Positions 46,802 through 56,192 are shown, counted from the first letter of the stretch. The stretch is 64,000 nt of DNA from a bacterium (GCA_024641305.1 JAHEDI010000016.1:1-64000), one strand, 5' to 3'. Notes: generated by a model not told the origin, from the sequence alone. Program-made: numbers and translations.

Positions 46802-47512
46802 TCAGATGAAAAGGCGGGTCAGCTTGGTGGTCTTGAGATGCATAGCCGCTGCCTCGTCGATCAGCCAGGTGACTTTCCTGGCGCCGTCAGCAACCAGCTT
46901 GGCTGGGACGGGCAACGTGCCCTCCAGGATCCCGGCCAGGGCGGCGGCCTTCTCAGACCCCGACACGAGGAAGATGAGATGGTCGGCCGCATGGAGCATC
47001 GGAATGGTCGCCGTCAATCGCCATACGTTCTTGGCCTCCACCCAGTTGGCGACGTACGCGTTGCCGTCGTGGTCGAGGGCTTGGGTGCCAGGGAAGAGGG
47101 AGGCAGTGTGTGCGTCGTCGCCGATGCCGAGGAGAACAATGTGCGGGCCGGAAGCCTCACCTATCAGGTCCCGGAGCTCGGCGCTGTGGGCGGCGGCGGC
47201 GGCGTGGGGATCTGTGGCATCGTCGAAGGTCGGGAAGTGGAACGTGGCCGGAGCGTCGAGGTTGGTGCGAGCCATGAGTGCGTTGGAGTCGTCGTGGTCG
47301 TCCGGTACCCACCGCTCGTCGGAGAGCCACACGTCTATCCGGTCCCAATCGAGATCGACATCGGCCAGGTGTTGGTACATGGCGATCGGAGTCGATCCGC
47401 CCGACAAACCGAGATTGACCCGTCCAGTCTCATACTGGCGGATTTCGTCCGCGACAAAACTTGCTGCATACCTGCCGAGCGCCTCGGCGGTAGGGAGCAC
47501 AATCACATTCAT
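46802..47512 (-). CDS. pgl: 6-phosphogluconolactonase
   Basis: 236 residues. It hydrolyses 6-phosphogluconolactone in the oxidative pentose phosphate pathway. Family motifs LGLSGGSTPIAMY, VWLSDERWVPDDHDDSN and LLGIGDDAHTASLFPG are all present. I start at ATG 47512, preceded by GAAGAAGGA. A much longer frame extends to 48328 but is the shadow of the acyl-CoA synthetase gene. Confidence 0.92.
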   Translation of the reverse strand: MNVIVLPTAEALGRYAASFVADEIRQYETGRVNLGLSGGSTPIAMYQHLADVDLDWDRIDVWLSDERWVPDDHDDSNALMARTNLDAPATFHFPTFDDATDPHAAAAAHSAELRDLIGEASGPHIVLLGIGDDAHTASLFPGTQALDHDGNAYVANWVEAKNVWRLTATIPMLHAADHLIFLVSGSEKAAALAGILEGTLPVPAKLVADGARKVTWLIDEAAAMHLKTTKLTRLFI

Positions 47513-47586
47513 GGTCGATCCTTCTTCGTTCGATCGCCACTCTACGAGGAAGCCACAGTTACCTGCCGTTTCTCGACCCGTCCCAC

Positions 47587-47592
47587 TAGGGT
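47587..47592 (+). promoter_or_regulatory. Predicted -10 of the acyl-CoA synthetase gene (leaderless)
   Basis: TAGGGT, then CACGGTC, then ATG at 47600. No ribosome site precedes it. Confidence 0.45.
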
Positions 47593-47599
47593 CACGGTC

Positions 47600-49345
47600 A
47601 TGTCGGTCTATGCCCCGTACCTGCGCGAAATAACCGGACCAGGAGGACGTTTCGAAGTCGGGGAAGTTGAGATCGGTGGCATCAAACAGCTGGGGTTTCT
47701 CACGCAACCAGGACACCTGAGTTTCCTGATCGAGATCGGCAAGGACCATGGCGATCTCGAGTTTCTGGTGCAAGGCGAGATTCGCTACAGCTACGCCCAG
47801 GCGATGGATCGGGCGTTGTTGCTGGCCAAAGGCTTGGCCGAAAGGTTCGGTTTGGAGCCGGGAGATCGAATTGCACTGCTTGGCTCGAATGCCCCCGATT
47901 GGGTCGTTTCGTTCTGGGCGATCATTGCTCTCGATGGTGTGGCAGTTCCCTTCAACGCCTGGTGGAGGGCCGAGGAACTGGCGTTCGGCATTGCCGACTC
48001 TGACACGAAATTGCTTCTCGGCGATGCGCGACGCGCCAGGGTTGCCGTGGATGCGGGCGTGGCGCCGGGTCGGATCGTGGTGTGGGGAGAAGGCGATGTT
48101 CCTCATGGGGCGCTTCATCTCCAGGAGGTGCTGGCCAGTGAGCCATTGGCGATAGGACCGTTGCGAGATCAGGACGAACCGGCTGGTTTGTTCTACACGT
48201 CCGGAACCACGGGACGCCCAAAAGGTTCGGCTAACAGCCACCGAAACATCATCGCCAACCTCATGAACGCGGCCGCGGTGTTCGGGGCAGTCGCCAAGGC
48301 GAACAAGGCTGCCGCCCGAGACCTGCATCCGAAAGAGGTTTTCGCGAAGCGGTCAGACCGGAAACCGCAGGACATCGACCTGACAGTTGTTCCGATGTTC
48401 CATGCCACGGCTTTGTTGTCCACGATGATCCCGTACGTATATGCCGGACATAAGTTGGTGTTCATGGCACCCGGTCGATTCGACCCGCAGGAAGCCGGGC
48501 GGGTGATTGAACAAGAACACGTCACCAGGTTCGGAGGTGTACCGACCATCGTGGCCCGCATCATCGATGAGGAAGCGTATGTCGGGCGTGATTTCTCGTC
48601 GGTCAGGGCCATCTCGTACGGAGGGGCACCGTGTTCTCCGGCACTTTTGCGCCGTATCGAGCGGGTGTTTCCCGGTCTGCAAGGGCGGGTCATTCAGGGC
48701 TACGGTCTCACGGAAACCTCCCCGTTGCTTACGCTCAATGTGGGGGACGACTATCACAACCACCCGAATTCGGTCGGCGTAGCGGTCCCGACCACCGAGT
48801 TGAAGATCGCCGATTCCGACGGACAGGCACGGCCGGTTGGCGCGACGGGCGAGATTTGGGCGAAGGGATCGAACGTCATCTCGGGCTACTGGAACCGGCC
48901 GGAAGTCAACTCCGAAGTTTTCGTCGACGGTTTCTTCCGCACCGGCGACGTGGGGTATGTCGACGGCGCCGGATTCTTGTACATCACCGATCGGGCCAAG
49001 GATGTCGTTATCCGGGGAGGAGAAAACGTGTACTGCGTCGAGGTGGAAAACGTGCTGGGAACCCATCCGAAAGTTGTGGAAGTTGCCGTAGTCGGAGTAC
49101 CTCATGATGAGCTTGGCGAGGAGGTCAAAGCCGTGGTTGTTATCGAACCAGAACACGATGTGACCGCCGACGAATTATCAGCTCATGCCAGTGAGCGCCT
49201 AGCTCAATACAAAGTCCCGAGTCAGTGGGAGTTCCGAACGGACCTGCTTCCTCGAAACCCATCGGGAAAGGTTATGAAGTCGACGTTACGCCATGGACAC
49301 TCGGCGGTGTTCGCGGTCGGCGACGACAGCGACTCGGCATTATGA
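47600..49345 (+). CDS. Class I adenylate-forming acyl-CoA synthetase
   Basis: 581 residues. P-loop YTSGTTGRPKGS, YGLTETSPL, hinge YITDRAKDVVIRGGENVY and C-terminal NPSGKVMKSTLR with the adenylation Lys. It activates a carboxylic acid, probably a fatty or aromatic acid, as CoA thioester. I start at ATG 47600 from the leaderless promoter and the family N terminus; a frame open from 46655 runs through pgl in the opposite strand and is rejected. The hydrolase that follows overlaps by 4 bp. Confidence 0.92.
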   Translation: MSVYAPYLREITGPGGRFEVGEVEIGGIKQLGFLTQPGHLSFLIEIGKDHGDLEFLVQGEIRYSYAQAMDRALLLAKGLAERFGLEPGDRIALLGSNAPDWVVSFWAIIALDGVAVPFNAWWRAEELAFGIADSDTKLLLGDARRARVAVDAGVAPGRIVVWGEGDVPHGALHLQEVLASEPLAIGPLRDQDEPAGLFYTSGTTGRPKGSANSHRNIIANLMNAAAVFGAVAKANKAAARDLHPKEVFAKRSDRKPQDIDLTVVPMFHATALLSTMIPYVYAGHKLVFMAPGRFDPQEAGRVIEQEHVTRFGGVPTIVARIIDEEAYVGRDFSSVRAISYGGAPCSPALLRRIERVFPGLQGRVIQGYGLTETSPLLTLNVGDDYHNHPNSVGVAVPTTELKIADSDGQARPVGATGEIWAKGSNVISGYWNRPEVNSEVFVDGFFRTGDVGYVDGAGFLYITDRAKDVVIRGGENVYCVEVENVLGTHPKVVEVAVVGVPHDELGEEVKAVVVIEPEHDVTADELSAHASERLAQYKVPSQWEFRTDLLPRNPSGKVMKSTLRHGHSAVFAVGDDSDSAL

Positions 49346-50001
49346 AGGTCGAATCCGTCAGTATCGACTGGGATGGGGGAACGGTCAGCGGTCGCCTCAT
49401 TCGAGGCGAGAAACGACCCGGGGTCCTGCTTGCCCATGGGGCGGGAACCGATCAGGACCACCCGATGATGGTCGGGCTACGCGATGGCATCGGCGCGCTC
49501 GGATATCCGGTAATGACCTTCAATTACGCCTATACCGAACGGGGGAGCAAACGGCCCGACCCCCAAGAGCGGTTGTTATCCGTGCACCGGGCAGCCCTCG
49601 ATTGGTTCAAGGACAACGTCACCGGACGGGTGGCCTTGATGGGCCGGTCCATGGGCGGCAGGATGGGAACGTATCTTGCTGCCGAAGGTGCCGATATCGA
49701 AGGGGTAGTCCTGCATTCCTACCCACTTCACCCGGCCGGCAAGCCAGAGAAACTGCGCAAGGATCACCTATCCGGGATCACCGTTCCGATGTTGTTCCTG
49801 GTGGGAACCCGGGATCCATTGTCTCGGATGGCCCTCTTCGACAGGTGGGTCAGGCCGCTTCCGACTGCCGAAACATTCGAGGTGGCAGATGGTGACCATT
49901 CGATGCGGGTTCGGAAAGCTTCCGGCCGGACCAATGAGCAGGTCCAAGAAGAAATCATGGCCCGGTTGGCCGAATGGCTCGCCGCCCGCCAACCAAACTG
50001 A
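49342..50001 (+). CDS. Alpha/beta family hydrolase (KANL3/Tex30-like)
   Basis: 219 residues. The segments LAHGAGTDQDHP, MGRSMGGRMGTYLA (nucleophile Ser), GTRDPLS and DGDHSMRV (His) give a Ser-Asp-His triad as in the KANL3/Tex30 hydrolase group. The ATG at 49342 overlaps the acyl-CoA synthetase stop. The substrate is unknown. Confidence 0.83.
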   Translation: MKVESVSIDWDGGTVSGRLIRGEKRPGVLLAHGAGTDQDHPMMVGLRDGIGALGYPVMTFNYAYTERGSKRPDPQERLLSVHRAALDWFKDNVTGRVALMGRSMGGRMGTYLAAEGADIEGVVLHSYPLHPAGKPEKLRKDHLSGITVPMLFLVGTRDPLSRMALFDRWVRPLPTAETFEVADGDHSMRVRKASGRTNEQVQEEIMARLAEWLAARQPN

Positions 50002-50004
50002 GGG

Positions 50005-50448
50005 TTAGTCGGCTTCGAGGGCCTTGACCTTGTTGAGGCGGCGCACGTAGCGCTCTTCCTGGATGAACTCGGCTTTCATGAACGCGTCGAGAATTTCGTA
50101 CGTGACGAGTTCGCCCTGGGTCCGTGAGCCGAAGCAGATGACGTTGGCATCGTCGTGCTCGACAGCTTGATGGGCGGTGTAGGTGTCGCAGCCCATCAAG
50201 GCTCGCACCCCTTTGATCTTGTTGGCGGCGATAACCGCCCCGGCGCCCGATCCGCAGATGACCACACCGCGCTCAGATCGCCCGTCGCGCACTGCATTGG
50301 CGACTGCTGCGGCAAAATCGGGGTAGTCGACCGAATCGGTCGTGTGGGTGCCGAAATCCGTGACCGCGTGGCCTGCCTCGGCCAGACGTTTGGCCATCTT
50401 GTCCTTGAGTTCGTAGCCGGCATGATCGGCCCCGATTGCGATGCGCAC
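50005..50448 (-). CDS. rpiB: Ribose-5-phosphate isomerase B
   Basis: About 147 residues. It interconverts ribose-5-P and ribulose-5-P. IAIGADHAGYELK, GVVICGSGAGAVIAANKIKG (catalytic Cys) and HDDANVICFGSRTQG are the family motifs. I choose GTG 50448 because AAGGAG stands 7 nt before it and the product begins directly with the fold (VRIAIGADHAG); the ATG at 50487 adds 13 unneeded residues. It fits with pgl in pentose phosphate metabolism. Confidence 0.92.
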   Translation of the reverse strand: MRIAIGADHAGYELKDKMAKRLAEAGHAVTDFGTHTTDSVDYPDFAAAVANAVRDGRSERGVVICGSGAGAVIAANKIKGVRALMGCDTYTAHQAVEHDDANVICFGSRTQGELVTYEILDAFMKAEFIQEERYVRRLNKVKALEAD

Positions 50449-50526
50449 CAAAATCTCCTTCGCGGTTGGCGTTACGTTAGCCGCCATGCCTCAGAAGCCG
50501 CGCCGCTCGATGGATCGATCGAGGCC

Positions 50527-51606
50527 TCAATCGAAGACGATGACGTTTCGTAAGGCCGATCCCTGTCTCGCTCCGTCGATGGCCTCGTTGATGTTGTCGA
50601 GCGAGAACTCACCCGAGACCAGTTCGTCGAGTTTCAGCCGCCCGGCCCGGTATTCGTCGATGAGATGAGGAATGTCGTTGGCGATCGTCGAAGATCCCAT
50701 CTTCGATCCGACGATCGACTTGGCGTAGCTCGCCAGGTTGGCAGCTTCGGCAGGAACCATGACCCCGTCTGCGGGTAGGCCCACCAGAACCACGGTGCCA
50801 CCGGGACGAATCATATCGATGGCCTGAGCGATGACCGGACCGATCCCTACCGTTACAAACGCGTAGTCGGCCCCCTGTCCCTTCGTGAGGTCGCGGACGG
50901 CTGCGCCGGGGTCGCTTTCCGAGGAGTTGACAGTCTCGGTTGCCCCAAACGATCGGGCGAGCTCAAGCTTATCGTCGACGATGTCGACGGCGATGAGTGG
51001 ATCGGCTCCCACTGCCACCGCTCCCTGGATGGCGTTCAGTCCGACGCCTCCGGTCCCGATCACGACCACCGAACTGCCCCCGGCCACCGAAGCCGTTTTG
51101 GTGACTGCTCCGTAACCGGTAATAACTCCGCAGGCAAGCAGCGATGCGACCGGGAACGGTATATCGGACGGGATCGCCACGATCTGGGATTGGTCGACGG
51201 TTACGTACTCTGCGAAGCCGCCGGTATTCATCGCCGGCATCACCGGACCGCGGGGACCGGTGATGTGCGGTTCAGAGTCGAGGGCGAAGGTACCTGAACA
51301 CAGAAAGGATTGGCCCCGCCGGCAGAACGGACAAGTTCCACATCGGCGAATGAGCGAGGCAACTACTCGCTGGCCCAGCAACAGTTCTGACACGCCCGGT
51401 CCCACGCCTGAAACGACTCCGGCGATTTCGTGCCCGTAAAGGGCTGGAAGAGGGCCACCACGGGCGCCGTCGATGAAGTGGATGTCGGAGTGGCACACGC
51501 CACAGGCGGCCACCTGGACCGTGATCGCTCCGGGGGCCGGTGAACGTAGCTCCAGGTCTTCGATGACGAGGGGTTCTCCGAACTGATAACAAACTGCGCC
51601 GCGCAT
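50527..51606 (-). CDS. Zinc-dependent alcohol dehydrogenase (MDR family)
   Basis: 359 residues. Catalytic zinc residues in CGVCHSD (Cys38), YGHE (His59); structural zinc loop CGTCPFCRRGQSFLC; nucleotide-binding GTGGVGLNAIQGAVAVG. NAD(P)-dependent; the alcohol is unknown. It resembles mycothiol-linked or general class III-like dehydrogenases only in outline. Its upstream region to murA has TAGCGT 8 nt before the ATG. Confidence 0.88.
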   Translation of the reverse strand: MRGAVCYQFGEPLVIEDLELRSPAPGAITVQVAACGVCHSDIHFIDGARGGPLPALYGHEIAGVVSGVGPGVSELLLGQRVVASLIRRCGTCPFCRRGQSFLCSGTFALDSEPHITGPRGPVMPAMNTGGFAEYVTVDQSQIVAIPSDIPFPVASLLACGVITGYGAVTKTASVAGGSSVVVIGTGGVGLNAIQGAVAVGADPLIAVDIVDDKLELARSFGATETVNSSESDPGAAVRDLTKGQGADYAFVTVGIGPVIAQAIDMIRPGGTVVLVGLPADGVMVPAEAANLASYAKSIVGSKMGSSTIANDIPHLIDEYRAGRLKLDELVSGEFSLDNINEAIDGARQGSALRNVIVFD

Positions 51607-51748
51607 ACGTTTTGACGCTAGCCGGGTCCCCGCGACCGGGGGTTGGAAACCGATGGCTTGTTTGATTCAACTATTGACACGCTCAGCCGAGAGCCCGACG
51701 AGACTTCCCTGGTGGGCTCAAACACAGAGACAGTGCGCTGGTCCGACA

Positions 51749-51754
51749 TACAAT
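51749..51754 (+). promoter_or_regulatory. Predicted -10 of murA (leaderless)
   Basis: TACAAT, then GCCGCT, then the GTG at 51761. This is close to the consensus TATAAT and supports the GTG start. Confidence 0.5.
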
Positions 51755-51760
51755 GCCGCT

Positions 51761-53038
51761 GTGACCAACCCCCTGGACATCGATGAGAAGATCAAGGTGA
51801 CCGGCGGCTCCGTGCTCAAAGGTGAGGTGGGAGTGCTCGGCGCCAAGAATGCGGTTCTCAAAGAGATGGTTGCCATGCTTATGGCCGCTGGGGTTCATCG
51901 GCTAACCAACGTGCCAGGGATCCTTGACGTATCCCTCATGGGGCGGGTACTCGATCACATCGGAGCCTCCTGTGAGTTCGAAGGTCACACGTTGACCGTT
52001 CAAGTCCCCGACGAAATCAACCCTGAAGCACCGCTGGACCTGGTCAGGGCGATGCGCGCCTCGATTGTCGTGTTGGGTCCGTTACTGGCTCGCACGGGTC
52101 GAGCCAGGGTGGCTTTTCCCGGGGGCGATGACCTTGGAAGTCGACCAATTGACTGGCACCTTGACTCATTGCGCCAAATGGGGGCTGAGTTCAAGCTTGA
52201 GCACGGGGTCCTGACCGGCTGGGTCGATGGCCGATTGAAGGGAGCGACTCTTGACCTCGAGTTTCCGTCGGTTGGTGCAACGGAGAATTCGATCCTGGCG
52301 GCCGTAATCGCCGATGGGGTGACGACGATCAACAACGCGGCTCGTGAGCCGGAGATCCAGGACATTGCAGCTCAGCTGAATGCGATGGGTGCCAAGGTCA
52401 CAGGCGCCGGTACTCACACCATCACCATCGAAGGGGTCGGGGCGCTGCATCCGGTCGAGCATCATGTCATTGGCGATCGCCTCGAAGCCGGGACGTACGC
52501 GATTGCCGGAGCCATCACCGGGGGAGAGGTGACGATCCGCAACTGTGATCCCGCACATCTGCGGATGGAGTTACGCAAGCTCGAAGAGGTCGGCTGTGAG
52601 ATCGAACGGGGCGATGACTTCTTTGTGATTGCCGGCCCCAAGCGCGCCAAGGCGGTCGATTTCGCCACGTTGCCTTTTCCCGGATTCCACACGGACATGC
52701 AGCCGCAGATGGTGGCCCTGCTTGCGACGGCCGACGGAACCTCTATCGTGACCGAGAACCTCTACGACTCCCGGTTCCGGTATATCGGCGAATTGATGAG
52801 AATGGGAGCCGATGTCACCACCGAATGGCAGCATGCCGTAGTCCGCGGAGTACCTACCCTTTCCGGGTGTCCGGTTCTGGCGTTTGATATTCGGGCCGGT
52901 GCGGCACTGGTGTTGGCCGGTCTAGCCGCCGATGGTTTCACGACAGTGGGCGATATTTCACACATCGATAGAGGGTACGAAGATCTTGTCGGAAAGTTGG
53001 CTTCGCTCGGAGCACAAATCGAACGGTTGGCCGGCTAG
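51761..53038 (+). CDS. murA: UDP-N-acetylglucosamine 1-carboxyvinyltransferase, Cys-to-Asp form
   Basis: 425 residues; it adds enolpyruvate to UDP-GlcNAc, the first committed step of peptidoglycan synthesis. The loop that carries catalytic Cys115 in E. coli (PGGCTIGARP) reads PGGDDLGSRP here, Asp at residue 123. Cys-to-Asp forms occur naturally in M. tuberculosis and Chlamydia and are fosfomycin-insensitive. All other MurA motifs (GAKNAVLK; ATENSILAAV; FHTDMQPQ) are present. The start is GTG 51761. Confidence 0.94.
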   Translation: MTNPLDIDEKIKVTGGSVLKGEVGVLGAKNAVLKEMVAMLMAAGVHRLTNVPGILDVSLMGRVLDHIGASCEFEGHTLTVQVPDEINPEAPLDLVRAMRASIVVLGPLLARTGRARVAFPGGDDLGSRPIDWHLDSLRQMGAEFKLEHGVLTGWVDGRLKGATLDLEFPSVGATENSILAAVIADGVTTINNAAREPEIQDIAAQLNAMGAKVTGAGTHTITIEGVGALHPVEHHVIGDRLEAGTYAIAGAITGGEVTIRNCDPAHLRMELRKLEEVGCEIERGDDFFVIAGPKRAKAVDFATLPFPGFHTDMQPQMVALLATADGTSIVTENLYDSRFRYIGELMRMGADVTTEWQHAVVRGVPTLSGCPVLAFDIRAGAALVLAGLAADGFTTVGDISHIDRGYEDLVGKLASLGAQIERLAG

Positions 53039-54566
53039 GGCCACGCGCCTGCTCGTCTTGGTGCTGGCGCTTACCGCGGTGATGGCCGCCCAAGACGTAT
53101 CAGACGTTGAACCGTCGACAGACGATTCGTTCATCACCAGTCGGATCGAGCTCGTTCCTGTCGACGGCGCCATCCTCGAATGGAAAGGCCAGCAATACCC
53201 CGGTCGGATCGAAATCAAGGCTCGAGCCGGTGGCCTCGTGATGATTTCTGAGTTGGAGCCGGAGAGCTACCTGGTGGGGATTCGCGAAGTGCCCGCTGAG
53301 TGGCCGCTCGAATCCTTGAAGGCCCAAGCGGTGGCGGCTCGTACCTACCTCGCCTGGACGCTGAGCCGCGGTCGAGCAGGCAGTGGTGCTACCTACGGGT
53401 TCGACATCTGCGCTACCACTGCCTGCCAGGTGTATCTCGGGGGCGGGGACCCCAGGTGGGCGGAGGCAGTCATTGAGACGTCCGGTGAAATACTCATGTA
53501 CGACGGCGCTCCGGCTCAGGCGCTCTATTCATCGACCACAGGCGGACGAACCCGCAACGTGGGAGACGTGTTCAAATCTTCGGCCGATCTCCCGTATCTC
53601 CGGGCGGTGGATTCCGCGGATGAAGTCAGCCCGTTTGTTGAATGGTCCTATGGAATTCCCATCGAGCAGTTCACCGAGATCCTCCAACATGCCGGCCTGA
53701 GTGGTGAGGTTTTGTTCGACGTGAGTGTCGCAGTATCTCCCGATGGGGAGGGTCCGTCGACCGTCGAAGTCTTGTCTTCGGCGGGTCGGCGAGGGACTGA
53801 CACTTGGAATTTCCGGGGTGTCATGAACCGTTGGGCTGAGCGTCTATTTCCCGAAGATTTCCCTGCCCTCCGTCCTGACGGGCGACGGTACCCGCAGGTC
53901 GTGTTGTCGCCGACATTCGAAATCGAACAACGAGTCGTGATTGAGCACGGTTCGTTCGATCGTCCTCCGAACCGAGCTGAATTTGTCATCACCGGGAACG
54001 GCTGGGGCCATCTTGTCGGCATGTCTCAGTTCGGGGCCAAGGCGCGAGCCGACGCCGGCGATACGTATCGTGAGATCCTCGCCCACTACTACGGCGGTCT
54101 GACCCCCACCGACTTCGATTTCCCTGACCTCATTTCGGTCGGGCTTGGCTGGAAGCTCGACGAGATCGAGGTTGTCACGGGCGTGGTTGATGTTTATCTC
54201 GACGGCCAGTTGGCTGCCTCGGGAATCGAAGGACCGTGGAGAATGGAGCCAGTCGGAGAACGGGTCAAAGTCTCGCCACCTCCCGGTTGGGATGTCCCCG
54301 CCGAATTGGCGGAGATGGCGGTCGACGTCCGTTCTGGTGAGGGGATTATTGCCGTGGCCGGCTTCGTTGCCCAGCCGGGAGAGGCCCGGGTCGTGCTCTA
54401 TCGGGGTGACAAAGTGGTGTTTGTTACGCCCTGGACAACGGTCGATAGAGGTCCGATTCGACTCTATTGGCCGGTTGACCGGACCGGATCGCTTCGGGTG
54501 GTCGGACAGATTCGCTATCCAGACGGCAGTTCGGGGACGTTCAACTCGGTGTTGTCGGCCTCGTGA
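52986..54566 (+). CDS. SpoIID/LytB domain secreted protein
   Basis: About 526 residues. A signal peptide (PARATRLLVLVLALTAVMAA) is followed by the SpoIID domain: VREVPAEWPLESLKAQAVAA, RTYLAWTLSRG, YSSTTGGRT, and GNGWGHLVGMSQFGAKARAD. Related SpoIID proteins cut glycan strands stripped of stem peptides. No ATG fits: TTG 52986 inside murA is my best guess, and in any case the reading frame overlaps the murA 3' end, so translational coupling to peptidoglycan synthesis is likely. Confidence 0.75.
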   Translation: MSESWLRSEHKSNGWPARATRLLVLVLALTAVMAAQDVSDVEPSTDDSFITSRIELVPVDGAILEWKGQQYPGRIEIKARAGGLVMISELEPESYLVGIREVPAEWPLESLKAQAVAARTYLAWTLSRGRAGSGATYGFDICATTACQVYLGGGDPRWAEAVIETSGEILMYDGAPAQALYSSTTGGRTRNVGDVFKSSADLPYLRAVDSADEVSPFVEWSYGIPIEQFTEILQHAGLSGEVLFDVSVAVSPDGEGPSTVEVLSSAGRRGTDTWNFRGVMNRWAERLFPEDFPALRPDGRRYPQVVLSPTFEIEQRVVIEHGSFDRPPNRAEFVITGNGWGHLVGMSQFGAKARADAGDTYREILAHYYGGLTPTDFDFPDLISVGLGWKLDEIEVVTGVVDVYLDGQLAASGIEGPWRMEPVGERVKVSPPPGWDVPAELAEMAVDVRSGEGIIAVAGFVAQPGEARVVLYRGDKVVFVTPWTTVDRGPIRLYWPVDRTGSLRVVGQIRYPDGSSGTFNSVLSAS

Positions 54567-54615
54567 AGTACCATTGTGAAATATTCGAGACCTGTGGAAG
54601 GTTGTTCAGGGCGAC

Positions 54616-54888
54616 ATGACCGAAGTAACGATCAAGACGAGTTCAACCGAGCCGATTGAGGACGTCGATATTGAACTCCTCAGCGAAACCCTTGAGTACA
54701 TTCGCCCGGCCCTTCAAGCTGACGGCGGCGATCTCGTGCTGCTCGGCGTCGAAGATGGTGTCGTCAACCTCCAGATGGTCGGTGCGTGCGGCGGGTGTCC
54801 GATGTCGATGATGACCCTCAAGGCCGGCATCGAGCGCATCCTTCAGGACCGGGTCCCCGGCGTAGTTTCGGTAGAAGCAACCGCCTAG
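54616..54888 (+). CDS. NifU C-terminal domain iron-sulfur scaffold/carrier
   Basis: 90 residues with a single NifU-like domain: LEYIRPALQADGGDLVLL and the cluster-binding GACGGCPMSMMTLKAGIER (CxxC). It carries or assembles a 4Fe-4S cluster. A Rex-like half-site (TTGTGAA at 54575) stands upstream, but the second half is missing. No suf or isc genes are nearby. Confidence 0.88.
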   Translation: MTEVTIKTSSTEPIEDVDIELLSETLEYIRPALQADGGDLVLLGVEDGVVNLQMVGACGGCPMSMMTLKAGIERILQDRVPGVVSVEATA

Positions 54889-54968
54889 CGCTCATCGCGC
54901 ACCGTCAACAAGGCGGCCGCTTCAGCGTTCGGGTCCCTAACTGGCTATCTCATGGTGGGCTGTCCGCG

Positions 54969-56180
54969 CTATCCGGTGTCGAGGAATTCGCTACGGCCGA
55001 GTGCCTGGCCGTTGGCCCGATAGAACGTTGGTTGGTGGCCCGTGCCTCGCAGGGTGAATGTGCCGGTGTGGATGAGTGTGTGGTGGTGGCGGCAGAGCAG
55101 GATCAGGTTGCTCGTTGAGGTTGGTCCGCCTCCCCACCAGGGAATGATGTGGTGGGCGTCGCACCATTGGGGTGGGCGATCGCAGCCAGGAAAGGCGCAG
55201 CGGCGGTCCCTGGCGATGATGGCGTGGCGCATCGATTTGGTGACGAGGCGCAGTTGCCGGCCAACGTGGATGATTTCTGATTTGGGGCCGAACACGATCC
55301 GTCGGAAGTCGCCGTCGCAGGCCAGCCGGTCGACGGTGTATTTGTCGAGTACGTCCCGTCCGATCTCGGCCAGGGTCGGGTAGTCACCGGTGAGGGTGGC
55401 GGCATCTACATGAACCACCATGGTTGGAGTGGTCGGTCGTTCGCCATCTGACACCACCAAGTCGAATAGGGCGGCGGCTCGTCGTTGCGACGGGGTGGAC
55501 GGTTCGCCCTCGATCGGAGCGGGGGTGGCAGCCCTGATCGCCCCCATGAGTTGGGCACCCCGCTCCCGGTCGAACAGACCGTCGAGTTTGACCATGTTCT
55601 CGAACGTGCGCGACAGGTACATGTGGGAAGCATTGCGCTGGTCGCCCAACGTTGGGTAGGACGGTTCAGATGCGGCGACTTGTTGCCAGTAGGCGGTGGC
55701 TTTGCGGAGATCAGCGACCCATTCGAGCGTCTCGGCAATGTCACACAGTTCCTTTTCGTCGACAGCGAACTGGTCAGGGGCGGATTGCTTGGCCGTGATG
55801 AGCGTTCGGACCTGGTCGCTGCTCAGGCGACCCTGTTCAGCCAGGTGGCGGGTGTGGGGCATGTCTTGAAGGGCCCGCACCTCGGATACTTGACGTATTG
55901 CTTGGCCGCCGGTGGTTCGGAACCGGTGCTTCAGGTAAGCGGTCGTTGAGGTGTACCCGTCGGTCTGGTACGTCTGGCGCTCGTCGACCACAGCCAGCCG
56001 CCGACGGGCCTGGGCGTGGAAGAGGTCTCCTAGCTGCCGGAGTTGTTCGTAGCTCAACGTCAGGTGGTCGTTGTCGAACCCAACGACCACTTCATCCTCG
56101 GCCCAGGCCAAAGCCGTGACGGCGACGGCAAACACATCGCTGTTCGCTCCCGGATCGTATCCTTCTTCATTATCGAACAT
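54969..56180 (-). CDS. HNH endonuclease with DUF222 (13E12 repeat family)
   Basis: About 403 residues. The N-terminal DUF222 helical region (EQLRQLGDLFHAQARRRLAVV and SEVRALQDMPHTRHLAEQGR) precedes an HNH nuclease: CAFPGCDRPPQWCDAHHIIP and LLCRHHHTLIH. Mycobacterial 13E12 family genes are known to include LexA-regulated members. The ATG at 56180 lies inside a perfect LexA box and 7 nt from a -10, so the gene is probably SOS-induced and leaderless. It may be a homing-type or damage-response nuclease. Confidence 0.9.
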   Translation of the reverse strand: MFDNEEGYDPGANSDVFAVAVTALAWAEDEVVVGFDNDHLTLSYEQLRQLGDLFHAQARRRLAVVDERQTYQTDGYTSTTAYLKHRFRTTGGQAIRQVSEVRALQDMPHTRHLAEQGRLSSDQVRTLITAKQSAPDQFAVDEKELCDIAETLEWVADLRKATAYWQQVAASEPSYPTLGDQRNASHMYLSRTFENMVKLDGLFDRERGAQLMGAIRAATPAPIEGEPSTPSQRRAAALFDLVVSDGERPTTPTMVVHVDAATLTGDYPTLAEIGRDVLDKYTVDRLACDGDFRRIVFGPKSEIIHVGRQLRLVTKSMRHAIIARDRRCAFPGCDRPPQWCDAHHIIPWWGGGPTSTSNLILLCRHHHTLIHTGTFTLRGTGHQPTFYRANGQALGRSEFLDTG

Positions 56181-56192
56181 ATGTTCGATAAT
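56169..56192. promoter_or_regulatory. LexA (SOS) box overlapping the HNH start codon
   Basis: The core TCGAACATATGTTCGA (56173-56188) equals the actinobacterial/Gram-positive LexA consensus TCGAAC-N4-GTTCGA. The palindrome extends perfectly to 24 bp. A -35 TTGACG (56211-56216, minus) and a -10 AATTAT (56188-56193, minus) are 17 bp apart, so the box covers the -10 edge and the start codon. Confidence 0.85.

Noticed and set aside
46655..47599. Very long plus-strand frame (open from 46655) ahead of the acyl-CoA synthetase
   Set aside because: It runs antisense through pgl and has no family similarity; the real start at 47600 has a leaderless promoter and the normal N terminus.
47513..48328. Long minus-strand extension of pgl
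   Set aside because: It is the shadow of the acyl-CoA synthetase gene; the ATG at 47512 has a ribosome site and gives the family length.
54570..54595. Second Rex site before the NifU-like gene
   Set aside because: Only the left half (TTGTGAA) is present; the right half does not match.
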